DNA of 5,071 bases from Nanobdellota archaeon. GTDB lineage: Archaea; Nanobdellota; Nanobdellia; SCGC-AAA011-G17; VGLX01. The DNA lies in NCBI GenBank assembly GCA_018894775.1, contig JAHIPG010000345.1, positions 1 through 5,071 of the forward strand. The letters are read 5' to 3'. Both the position numbers and the translations under genes were made by a program. Within the stretch, counting starts at the first letter, position 1; each line of letters starts with the position of its first letter. Positions 1 through 5,071 of this stretch are shown in pieces. The notes under the pieces are model-generated. The model saw only the letters and a program-made list of their open reading frames with translations, was not told the origin of the DNA and made no database searches.

Positions 1-46
1 AGTTATATTTGATGTCCCAGATGTTACTCATGTCGGTTGACATACA

Positions 47-1501
47 CTAACTGGATATCTTAACTTTCTTTTCAATAAAAAATTTTAAAATTCTTAAATC
101 AAAACTCATTTTAAAGTTTTCTTTTTGCCATTTTTTTCTATATATGTTCCCAAGAATTTTTGGGATAACCCTCGGCAAAAAAGTTCCCTTGAATAACCTG
201 GCTATTCTTCTTGAATCAACGAATTTGGAAGTTATTTCCAAATTTTGGAGCAATTCTTTTTTGTCTTGAATCCAAGGTGTTTCTAAATGTTGTCTAGAGA
301 ATTCTCCCCACCCTGCCAAACTATTCGGGGGTATAAAACCATATTTTAAACTCAAATCAAAGAGTTCTGTTCCTGGGTAGGGAACAAAAACATAAAAAGC
401 CGCAAGTTCTGAATATGGATTCTCATCTAATAGTTTTAATACAAATTTTACGGAGTCCTTAATTTCTTCAATAGTTTCAGAAGGGAACCCCATTATAAAA
501 TTATAAGTTGCTATAATTCCTGTTTTTGCAAGTTTTCTGTTATAATTTAAAATCTGTTCAGTTGTTAATTGTTTGCGAATTAAATTTAGTATTCTCTGAT
601 TTCCCGATTCAATCCCTGGTTGTATTTGATATAAGCCAGATTTTCTTAGTCTGTCATAGTCCATATAATCAATTGTATCAATTCTTGCCTGTGCCTCCCA
701 CTCATACGCATCATTAATTGCATCGGCAATTTTGTAAACCCTCTCCTTATTTACAAAAAAATTCTCATCATTAAATTTTAATTTTTTAAATTTGTATTTA
801 TTATGAACCATTTGAATTTCTTGCATAATTCTTTCAGCGGACATTGTTCTCCAAAAACCTTTGCTCAATAAAGGATTACAACAAAATGCACATTTAAATG
901 GACAACCCCTGCTCCCCTGGAAAGAAAATACTCCATTCATCATTTTTATATAATTTTTTATATCCAGTAAATGATATGGAAGTTCTGGGAGTTTATCCAA
1001 ATTTAAAAAATCGTGTACATTTGGATTTTCAATTATTTTTCCATCATCTTTATAAGCAACTCCATTGATTTCTCTTAGAGATTTTCCTTTTTCCAGATTT
1101 TGCACTAGCTCAAAAAAAGTTTTTTCTCCTTCCCCTTTTACAACAATATCAACATAATTGCTTTCTAAAGTTTGTTTTGGCAGTAGAGTCGGATGTATTC
1201 CACCCCACACTATTTTTGTTTCAGGGTTATTTTTTCTTATTATTTTTGCAGCATCAATTCCAAAATAAATCTGAGTTCCCGTCATGGAGGAGATTCCAAC
1301 ACAAATAGGGCTATCTTTTAACTCCTGAGTTAATTTTTTCTGCCAATTTTTTTCTTCAATTCTCTGGTCAATTATCTTAACTTTATATCCCTCTTTATCT
1401 AGAATAGAGGCAGCAGACAAAACAGAGAGAGGCACTTCTATAGAAACCTTCTTAACATCAAACCCTGTTTTCGGATAAATTAAAATTATTTCATTTGTCA
1501 T
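47..1501 (-). CDS. Cobalamin-binding (B12) radical SAM protein
   Basis: A 484-residue, two-domain enzyme. Residues about 1-170 form a B12-binding-like domain, with PLSVLSAASILDKEGYKV (24-41), WGGIHPTLLP (99-108) and the VDIVVKGEGEKTF signature (117-129). No DxHxxG cobalamin-ligating motif is visible; many members of this class (BchE/HpnP-like) also lack it. The radical SAM core starts at GSRGCPFKCAFCC: C200, C204 and C207 give the CX3CX2C motif that holds the 4Fe-4S cluster and SAM, and C208 is an extra adjacent Cys. GIESGNQRIL (296-305) and FIMGFPSETIEE (335-346) are core motifs. A basic, helical tail follows from about 410. The family does methylations, cyclisations and other radical chemistry on lipids, tetrapyrroles, sugars and natural products; the substrate cannot be read here. 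The ATG at 1501 begins just before the Rossmann-like strand (EIILIYP), which supports this start. No clear Shine-Dalgarno is seen. The gene is visibly more AT-rich than the membrane protein gene at 2514-3863. Family assignment is firm, function open. Confidence 0.93.
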   Translation of the reverse strand: MTNEIILIYPKTGFDVKKVSIEVPLSVLSAASILDKEGYKVKIIDQRIEEKNWQKKLTQELKDSPICVGISSMTGTQIYFGIDAAKIIRKNNPETKIVWGGIHPTLLPKQTLESNYVDIVVKGEGEKTFFELVQNLEKGKSLREINGVAYKDDGKIIENPNVHDFLNLDKLPELPYHLLDIKNYIKMMNGVFSFQGSRGCPFKCAFCCNPLLSKGFWRTMSAERIMQEIQMVHNKYKFKKLKFNDENFFVNKERVYKIADAINDAYEWEAQARIDTIDYMDYDRLRKSGLYQIQPGIESGNQRILNLIRKQLTTEQILNYNRKLAKTGIIATYNFIMGFPSETIEEIKDSVKFVLKLLDENPYSELAAFYVFVPYPGTELFDLSLKYGFIPPNSLAGWGEFSRQHLETPWIQDKKELLQNLEITSKFVDSRRIARLFKGTFLPRVIPKILGNIYRKKWQKENFKMSFDLRILKFFIEKKVKISS

Positions 1502-1516
1502 GTCAAGACCACTTAA

Positions 1517-1532
1517 TAAAAATGCATTTTTA
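1517..1532. promoter_or_regulatory. 16-bp perfect palindrome before the radical SAM gene, possible operator
   Basis: TAAAAATGCATTTTTA is a perfect palindrome centred between 1524 and 1525. It continues to 1514-1535 with one mismatch. It lies between the TATA-like box (1534-1541) and the start codon at 1501, where a bound repressor would block polymerase. It has no loop, so it suits a dimeric protein site better than an RNA hairpin. The arms are A/T runs, so chance formation in AT-rich DNA is a real alternative. Confidence 0.25.
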
Positions 1533-1533
1533 A

Positions 1534-1541
1534 TATTTAAA
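1534..1541 (-). promoter_or_regulatory. Putative TATA box of the radical SAM gene
   Basis: On the minus strand the sequence TTTAAATA sits about 36 bases before the ATG at 1501, preceded by AAGT. With archaeal spacing (start about 26 bases after the box centre), transcription would begin near 1511 and give a leader of roughly 10 nt. The assignment rests on sequence similarity in AT-rich DNA only. Confidence 0.3.
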
Positions 1542-1562
1542 ACTTGTCTGGATATGGTTCAA

Positions 1563-1685
1563 TTATTCCTCCCATGCATGGCTTTGACTGCCTAATTTTA
1601 AAAGATCTAACCTTTTATTTCTATATAATGACAGATGGATACCAGTACCCTCCGTAAGCATACTAATTTCTACTTGCGTTCTCAT
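1563..1685 (-). pseudogene. Possible 3' remnant of an IS200/IS605-type tnpB with right end
   Basis: Seen: a 40-codon frame from ATG 1685 to TAA 1563, with a stop (TGA) a few codons upstream. Part of it reads LTEGTGIHLSLYRNKRLD, and it ends GSQSHAWEE. Its last codons run through AAGCCATGCATGGGAGGAAT (minus strand, 1584-1565), which contains the 10-bp palindrome CCATGCATGG. From memory of the family, TnpB genes often end inside their right-end hairpin, with an AAGCC-hairpin-GGGAGG pattern, and the protein tail often has an E(A)GT stretch followed by a short variable end. The body of the gene, including the RuvC catalytic residues and zinc finger, is absent: the family-2 glycosyltransferase ends less than 100 bp upstream. 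A frame this short could be chance, so this is a hypothesis from local resemblance. It is not a functional transposase. Confidence 0.35.
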
Positions 1686-1700
1686 TTGATGTATTACTCA

Positions 1701-1760
1701 AACTCTGCAACATAGATTTCAACATAAAATCTCTACAAAAACAATTTCGGTTGCAGAGTT
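1701..1760. repeat. 60-bp inverted-repeat element with flanking direct repeats (MITE-like)
   Basis: Seen directly: AACTCTGCAAC at 1701-1711 and its exact complement GTTGCAGAGTT at 1750-1760 bound a 60-bp unit. TACTCA occurs immediately outside both ends (1695-1700 and 1761-1766), like a 6-bp target-site duplication. Inside is a second small inverted repeat, AGATTT (1714-1719) with AAATCT (1727-1732), around a 7-base loop. The terminal repeats can be stretched to 12 bp (1700-1711/1750-1761), and the direct repeat to 7 bp (TTACTCA at 1694-1700 and 1760-1766) if overlap is allowed. The architecture is that of a very short non-autonomous insertion. The transcribed strand could also fold into a stem downstream of the glycosyltransferase gene. 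No parent insertion sequence is recognised. Confidence 0.55.
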
Positions 1761-1772
1761 TACTCAGAATAG

Positions 1773-1778
1773 AAAAAA
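1773..1778 (-). terminator. Oligo-T tract after the family-2 glycosyltransferase gene
   Basis: On the minus strand a run of six T begins a few bases after the TAG stop (1783-1781), followed by a run of five T at 1741-1737. Archaeal RNA polymerase can terminate at such oligo-T tracts without a hairpin. A weak 5-bp hairpin (AGAAT 1766-1770 with ATTCT 1778-1782) overlaps the first run. It is a weak call in AT-rich DNA. Confidence 0.3.
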
Positions 1779-1780
1779 TT

Positions 1781-2452
1781 CTACAAGTAACGAAATCTTA
1801 CACGCAGTAAATCTACAAAATTTTCTATTGCATTATGTATAGTCCGCACTTTTGTCTTCCCCAAGGGTCTAGTGCTAAATGGTACGTTATGACTTGTTAT
1901 TTTCAGCCCTTTTTTCTTACATAAAAATACAAACTCTAGGTCCCAGGTCCAACCATTAATTTGGTAATCAACTTCTTTTGCTTTCTGATTGATGACTTTT
2001 AGGCCTGATTGTGTATCAAATGGTAGTTGTAGTACTATCCTGGTTAGTATTCTGAAGAGTTTACTGGCAACCCGTCTTAAAACCGGGTCTTTTCTTATTC
2101 TGTAAGATAAAACAACATCTGCGTGCCCTAGCTTTTTCAGCATTGGCTTTATTTCTTCTGGTGGATACTCCAAATCCGCATCTATAATAACAATTTGCTC
2201 CCCTTTCGCCAATCTCAGGCCCTCCCTAACAGCAGAGCCTTTACCCCTTTCTTTTCTTCTAACTATTCTGTAATTTAACTTTAGCCCTTCGCATACCGCT
2301 CTCGCTGTGAAATCAGTGCCATCATCAGGGCTATCATCTATTATTATCAATTCAAAATCATCTAAACATTTTACTAATCTTTTTATAAAGTGTGGTATTG
2401 ATTCAGATTCGTTATATGTTGGTACAATAACTGAAACAGTTGATGAGTTCAT
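1781..2452 (-). CDS. Family 2 glycosyltransferase, dolichol-phosphate mannose synthase (DPM1)-like
   Basis: A 223-residue GT-A enzyme that probably transfers a sugar from a nucleotide donor to a polyprenyl (dolichyl) phosphate on the cytoplasmic face. In order: VSVIVPTYNE (6-15), the start of the nucleotide-binding fold; IIIDDSPDDGT (36-46); ERGKGSAVREGL (68-79); the metal-binding DXD as D91-A92-D93 followed by LEYPPEE; DTQSGLKVI (146-154); NGWTWDLEF (166-174); and RPLGKTKV (195-202), matching the family's R..GkSK substrate loop. There is no C-terminal membrane pair, so it resembles the short soluble DPM1/archaeal form, not the longer two-helix bacterial GtrB/ArnC-type enzymes. The sugar (mannose, glucose or other) cannot be told from sequence. 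ATG 2452 lies four codons before the first core strand. No Shine-Dalgarno is visible, and a TATA-like box about 27 bases upstream suggests a leaderless transcript. The divergent neighbour is a likely user of its product. Confidence 0.9.
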   Translation of the reverse strand: MNSSTVSVIVPTYNESESIPHFIKRLVKCLDDFELIIIDDSPDDGTDFTARAVCEGLKLNYRIVRRKERGKGSAVREGLRLAKGEQIVIIDADLEYPPEEIKPMLKKLGHADVVLSYRIRKDPVLRRVASKLFRILTRIVLQLPFDTQSGLKVINQKAKEVDYQINGWTWDLEFVFLCKKKGLKITSHNVPFSTRPLGKTKVRTIHNAIENFVDLLRVRFRYL

Positions 2453-2475
2453 TTGAGAATGTATAGTATCGGTTG

Positions 2476-2483
2476 ATAATAAA
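2476..2483 (-). promoter_or_regulatory. TATA-like box for the DPM1-like gene (divergent promoter, left arm)
   Basis: Minus-strand TTTATTAT, preceded by CTAAAAG (resembling a purine-rich TFB recognition element), is centred about 27 bases before ATG 2452. That spacing would put the transcription start at or next to the start codon, as in leaderless archaeal mRNAs. It fits better than any bacterial -35/-10 pair seen here. Confidence 0.45.
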
Positions 2484-2484
2484 C

Positions 2485-2492
2485 TTTTAGTA
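2485..2492 (+). promoter_or_regulatory. TATA-like box for the membrane glycosyltransferase gene (divergent promoter, right arm)
   Basis: Plus-strand TTTTAGTA, preceded by ATAATAAAC, is centred about 25-26 bases before GTG 2514. It is separated from the minus-strand box (2476-2483) by one base, so two polymerases could not occupy both at once. A less canonical TATA than its partner. Confidence 0.35.
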
Positions 2493-2513
2493 ATAGTAAG
2501 TAAATTACGAGAT

Positions 2514-3863
2514 GTGATAGAAATTCTTAGAGATCTTGGGGCAGCCTACTTTGGTTCTCCAGTCCATCAAGCCGCTCTTTTGTTTTCTTATCTTGTAATA
2601 TTTATAATTGTATTTAAACCGGATTTACCTCTACGAGCTCTAAAACCTTTAAAGTTGAATGAGAATCTACAAAATAAACTTGTAATATGGATCCCAGTAA
2701 TACTGAGCATCGTTTTAGTTATTATTAAAATAATATATTACCTGGTGGTATCCGGTCCTGCTGGTGAAGGAACAGATGCCTATGGGCAAATAAAAAGCGC
2801 CAAAATCCTCCTCAGCGGGGCTAGCCCTTATTCCCAGGAAGCTTTTAAAACTACTACTACTGGCTGTATGTATCCACCCCTTTATATGGCTCTTATCTCA
2901 TTACCTCTTACAATATGTGACCACGTGGTTGGTATTTATATAGTGTATTCTATATTTGTTCCAATAACGGTTTATCTATCTGTAAAATTAGCAAGTAAAA
3001 TATTTAAAAACAATGCGCAGATATTTGCATTCGGTCTTACTCTGATAATATTACCGCTGTTTTGGAAGGGAGCTGACAGAAACTTTAATGCACTGCTTAT
3101 TATGGGCGTTTTACTCTCTATACTATTTCTCTTAAGTGCAAAAGAGCTGATAGAAAGAAAAGAGGTTAAGCGCGCTAAAAGGAAGCTCTTATTTGTCGGG
3201 GTTGTAGTTGGCATTCTAGCATCAATACGTTTTCCGCTCCTACTACCGTTTTTTGCAATGTTGATTATATTTCCGAGTTTACCTAAAAGGCTCAGGCTCA
3301 ACTCATTTATCGCTTGTATTGTAACTTTTGGGTTAATCCATCTTATATATTACATAATTTTCGGTTGGGAATCAATATATTACCCATACATATGGCCTGT
3401 CGAACGTGTCGGGGGTTTATCCTGGCTAGGTGCCGTAAGCCTTACTGGTGTGGATGTCCTAGTCATTCAGAAATTCTTACCGTTACTCTTTATTGGCATA
3501 CCTATCCTATACGCTTACTGGAAGAAAATAAGTTGGTTGCCTGTACTCGTAATAACAATGTGCGGCATGTATCTTTCTACAGCGTTTCTCACCGATACTT
3601 ACCTGTCATGGTTCACTCCATTAATAATTCTTTACCTTTGGAAGCTAGGCAGGCGTGCACGCATGATGCTAATCGTGCTATTATGCTTGCTTAGTGCAAC
3701 AGTCGCGAGTATAGCGCCGCCCACACCACTTTCGCAATTAGTCGCACATCCCATTGCGGTAGAACATATGCTTGGTGTTATCACAATGGTTCTTCTCGTA
3801 ATAATTTTACTTTTTGTCATTATCACAGCAAGAAAAACCTACAAATTTAAGGTTTCTCTATAA
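2514..3863 (+). CDS. Polytopic GT-C (GT87/DUF2029-like) membrane glycosyltransferase
   Basis: A 449-residue protein with about 12-14 hydrophobic segments: around 18-35, 56-80, 119-136, 138-158, 168-185, 190-208, 224-255 (probably two), 264-283, 318-336, 339-358, 363-377, 383-400 and 418-438. The first large loop, after the second segment, holds GTDAYGQIKSAKILLSGASPYS from residue 86. D88 is the likely catalytic acid, and the spaced Y...G..PY pattern followed by MYPPLYMAL (119-127) is typical of GT87/DUF2029 proteins. A second loop (about 284-317) contains PVERVGGLS, also family-like. Such enzymes take sugars from polyprenyl-phosphate-linked donors on the outer face, which fits the divergent DPM1-like gene. 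The start is GTG 2514: the frame is open back to 2457 but has no ATG, GTG or TTG before it. The gene is more GC-rich than the radical SAM gene. The last 25 bases overlap the GT4 gene tail to tail. Acceptor unknown. Confidence 0.82.
   Translation: MIEILRDLGAAYFGSPVHQAALLFSYLVIFIIVFKPDLPLRALKPLKLNENLQNKLVIWIPVILSIVLVIIKIIYYLVVSGPAGEGTDAYGQIKSAKILLSGASPYSQEAFKTTTTGCMYPPLYMALISLPLTICDHVVGIYIVYSIFVPITVYLSVKLASKIFKNNAQIFAFGLTLIILPLFWKGADRNFNALLIMGVLLSILFLLSAKELIERKEVKRAKRKLLFVGVVVGILASIRFPLLLPFFAMLIIFPSLPKRLRLNSFIACIVTFGLIHLIYYIIFGWESIYYPYIWPVERVGGLSWLGAVSLTGVDVLVIQKFLPLLFIGIPILYAYWKKISWLPVLVITMCGMYLSTAFLTDTYLSWFTPLIILYLWKLGRRARMMLIVLLCLLSATVASIAPPTPLSQLVAHPIAVEHMLGVITMVLLVIILLFVIITARKTYKFKVSL
3833..3837 (-). 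terminator. Oligo-T tract after the GT4 gene
   Basis: On the minus strand GTTTTTCTT follows the TAG stop (3841-3839) directly. The five-T run lies inside the coding end of the convergent membrane protein gene. It is a minimal archaeal-type termination signal with no hairpin. Confidence 0.25.
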
Positions 3864-4993
3864 ACTTTCATATTTTTCTCAGCGGTTTTTTTCCAAGTAA
3901 ATTCAAGGACCCTTTTTTTTCCGGATTCAATAAATTTATTTCTGAGGCTAGCCTCTCGCAACAATTTACATATCCCATCATAAATCGCGATAGGATTGGG
4001 CTCTACAAGCAAACCACACTCAACAATCACTTCTGGTGGTCCGCCTCTGTTTGTTGACACAATAGGAACACTTGATGCCATTGCCTCCAGTAGCACTATG
4101 CCAAATGGTTCCTCAATAGAACATAAAACAAAGACATCTGCAGAGGAGTAAGCACCCAGCAGGTATTTTTCAGGTATTTTCCCGGTAAATATCACTCTAT
4201 CCCCCAAATTGAGTCTTTTCACAAGTTTCTTCAGATGCATCAGTTCACCCCAGTCTTCACCAACAATCACAAGTGTTGTATCAGGAAACTCTTTTACTAT
4301 TCTCGAGAAAGCCTCTATCAGAAAGGCGTGCCCTTTAATCCTTGACAGCCTGCTTACATTCAAAATCATCTTTCCTTTGACATTGTATTTATTTCTGAAA
4401 ACATTTTTATCTGGTAATCCCTCAAATTTAGATAACTCAATACCATTAGGGATTATGTATATATTTTTTGCACCGAGTCTCTCAAAAATTTCCTTATCCT
4501 TCTTTGATATAGCAATTCCTGCCTCTATATTTTTTACAGTTCTTTTTCCTATAGATTTATCGTAAATCTTTTTTACATACCTAAAAATCCCTCTCCCAGG
4601 AGTAAACCCATGTGAAGTCATCACAAGTTTCCATTCAGATTTCTTCCTAAGTCTTGCAAGTACATCTGAATGAAAATATCCATAGGAATGTGTATGAACA
4701 ATATCAGGTTTTATCTCATTCAGTAATTTTTTCAATCCAAAAAATATTGAGCCGTAGCCCCAAACAGGTAATCCAGTAGGATAAGTTTTCATCCTGATAA
4801 CATTTATATCATTCATCACCTCTTTCGTTGGCAGAGTTTTATCAACCTCTCTGGGAACCTCTTTCATGAGATTGGTTGTTATAACATAAACCTCATTTTC
4901 CATTTTCACCTGCTGTTTTGCAAGGTTATAGACCACCTGCTCGCCCCCTCCCTCAGCAGGAGGAAAACGTATTGCAACATGAACGATTCTCAT
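3839..4993 (-). CDS. GT4-family (GT-B fold) glycosyltransferase
   Basis: A 384-residue retaining glycosyltransferase, probably cytoplasmic or peripheral on the membrane, using a nucleotide sugar. N-terminal Rossmann domain: MRIVHVAIRFPPAEGGGEQV with the glycine-rich loop at about 14-18, DIVHTHSYGYFHSD (97-110) and TSHGF (126-130). Linker IPNGIELSKF is at 181-190. C-terminal donor domain: NVSRLSRIKGH (212-222), with R215 and K220 as expected phosphate contacts; IVGEDWGE (243-250); FTGKIPEKYLLGAYSSADVF (269-288); and the EX7E motif E295-PFGIVLL-E303, followed by TNRGGPPEVI (314-323). Length and motif order are complete for the family. ATG 4993 is preferred; an in-frame TTG directly before it (4996) would add one residue. 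No Shine-Dalgarno is seen, and a TATA-like box about 27 bases upstream suggests a leaderless message. Donor and acceptor are not predictable. It converges with and overlaps the GT-C gene by 25 bp, so the two are not co-transcribed. Confidence 0.92.
   Translation of the reverse strand: MRIVHVAIRFPPAEGGGEQVVYNLAKQQVKMENEVYVITTNLMKEVPREVDKTLPTKEVMNDINVIRMKTYPTGLPVWGYGSIFFGLKKLLNEIKPDIVHTHSYGYFHSDVLARLRKKSEWKLVMTSHGFTPGRGIFRYVKKIYDKSIGKRTVKNIEAGIAISKKDKEIFERLGAKNIYIIPNGIELSKFEGLPDKNVFRNKYNVKGKMILNVSRLSRIKGHAFLIEAFSRIVKEFPDTTLVIVGEDWGELMHLKKLVKRLNLGDRVIFTGKIPEKYLLGAYSSADVFVLCSIEEPFGIVLLEAMASSVPIVSTNRGGPPEVIVECGLLVEPNPIAIYDGICKLLREASLRNKFIESGKKRVLEFTWKKTAEKNMKVYRETLNL
3873..3920 (+). terminator. 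Cluster of three oligo-T tracts after the GT-C gene
   Basis: Plus-strand runs of five, seven and eight T occur at 3873-3877, 3886-3892 and 3913-3920, within 60 bases of the TAA stop at 3861-3863. Stacked T runs without hairpins suit archaeal intrinsic termination. On the other strand they are lysine codons of the GT4 gene (TWKKTAEK and SGKKRV), so codon choice alone may explain them. Confidence 0.35.
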
Positions 4994-5016
4994 CAATTCT
5001 ATAATTGAGTTATGCT

Positions 5017-5024
5017 ATTATTAA
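5017..5024 (-). promoter_or_regulatory. TATA-like box for the GT4 gene
   Basis: Minus-strand TTAATAAT, preceded by GGGAATAA, is centred about 27 bases before ATG 4993, the same spacing as for the DPM1-like gene. It implies a leaderless or nearly leaderless transcript. The surrounding DNA is AT-rich, so similarity alone is weak evidence. Confidence 0.35.
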
Positions 5025-5071
5025 TTATTCCCAAAGATTATTAAGACACAGAACAATTTTGGAAATATGAA

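Noticed and set aside
2..40. Open plus-strand frame reading VIFDVPDVTHVG then TGA, possibly the tail of a gene entering from the left.
   Set aside because: Only 12 codons, and another frame of the same strand is also open across the edge, so no choice can be supported.
30..43. ATGTC-GGTT-GACAT small hairpin just after the radical SAM stop codon.
   Set aside because: A 5-bp stem with no T tract beside it, too weak to call a terminator.
1522..1581. Two ATGCAT-centred palindromes (centres 1524.5 and 1576.5) spaced 52 bp, close to five helical turns, suggesting paired operators.
   Set aside because: Their arms differ completely (A/T versus CC/GG), and the second is better explained as part of the suspected tnpB right end.
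1502..1780. Possible tRNA or CRISPR array in the intergenic gap.
   Set aside because: No cloverleaf, T-loop motif or regularly spaced direct repeats; the only repeats are the inverted pair at 1701-1760 and its flanking hexamer.
2972..3301. Minus-strand 109-codon frame inside the GT-C gene.
   Set aside because: Antisense shadow of a well-supported membrane protein; no recognisable domain and no start signal.
3314..3694. Plus-strand 126-codon frame overlapping the GT-C gene in another frame.
   Set aside because: Out-of-frame shadow; the protein looks non-natural, rich in Cys, His and Arg without motifs, while the GT-C frame has clear membrane segments.
4209..4565. Plus-strand 118-codon frame opposite the GT4 gene.
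   Set aside because: Antisense shadow of the conserved GT4 donor domain with no supporting motif.

Overview
The window carries four complete protein genes and a 279-bp intergenic stretch that looks like a graveyard of small mobile elements. The gene content points to surface glycan or glycolipid assembly: a soluble family-2 glycosyltransferase of the dolichol-phosphate mannose synthase type, a polytopic GT-C/GT87-like membrane glycosyltransferase, a GT4 (GT-B fold) glycosyltransferase, and a cobalamin-binding radical SAM enzyme. The host is probably an AT-rich archaeon, but this is an inference. None of the four genes has a convincing Shine-Dalgarno sequence. Three have TATA-like boxes centred about 26-28 bases before the start codon, as in leaderless archaeal transcripts. 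One gene starts with GTG, ATA (Ile) codons are common, and plain oligo-T tracts follow several stop codons. AT-rich uncultured bacteria with similar genes are not excluded.

Layout: the radical SAM gene occupies 1501-47 on the minus strand. The gap 1502-1780 holds a TATA-like promoter and a 16-bp palindrome in front of the radical SAM gene. It also holds a short reading frame (1685-1563, minus) resembling the 3' end of an IS200/IS605-type tnpB with its right end, and a 60-bp inverted-repeat element (1701-1760) flanked by a 6-bp direct repeat. The family-2 glycosyltransferase follows at 2452-1781 (minus). A compact 61-bp divergent promoter region (2453-2513) separates it from the membrane glycosyltransferase at 2514-3863 (plus). 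That gene converges on, and overlaps by 25 bp, the GT4 gene at 4993-3839 (minus). Positions 1-46 and 4994-5071 contain no gene that can be supported.

Working model: the family-2 enzyme charges a polyprenyl phosphate with a sugar on the cytoplasmic face. The divergent GT-C protein would use that lipid-linked sugar on the outer face. The GT4 enzyme would extend a glycan or glycolipid from a nucleotide sugar in the cytoplasm, and the radical SAM enzyme may modify a lipid or sugar in the same pathway. No gene for a glycan flippase, polymerase or oligosaccharyltransferase lies in the window, so the end product cannot be named.
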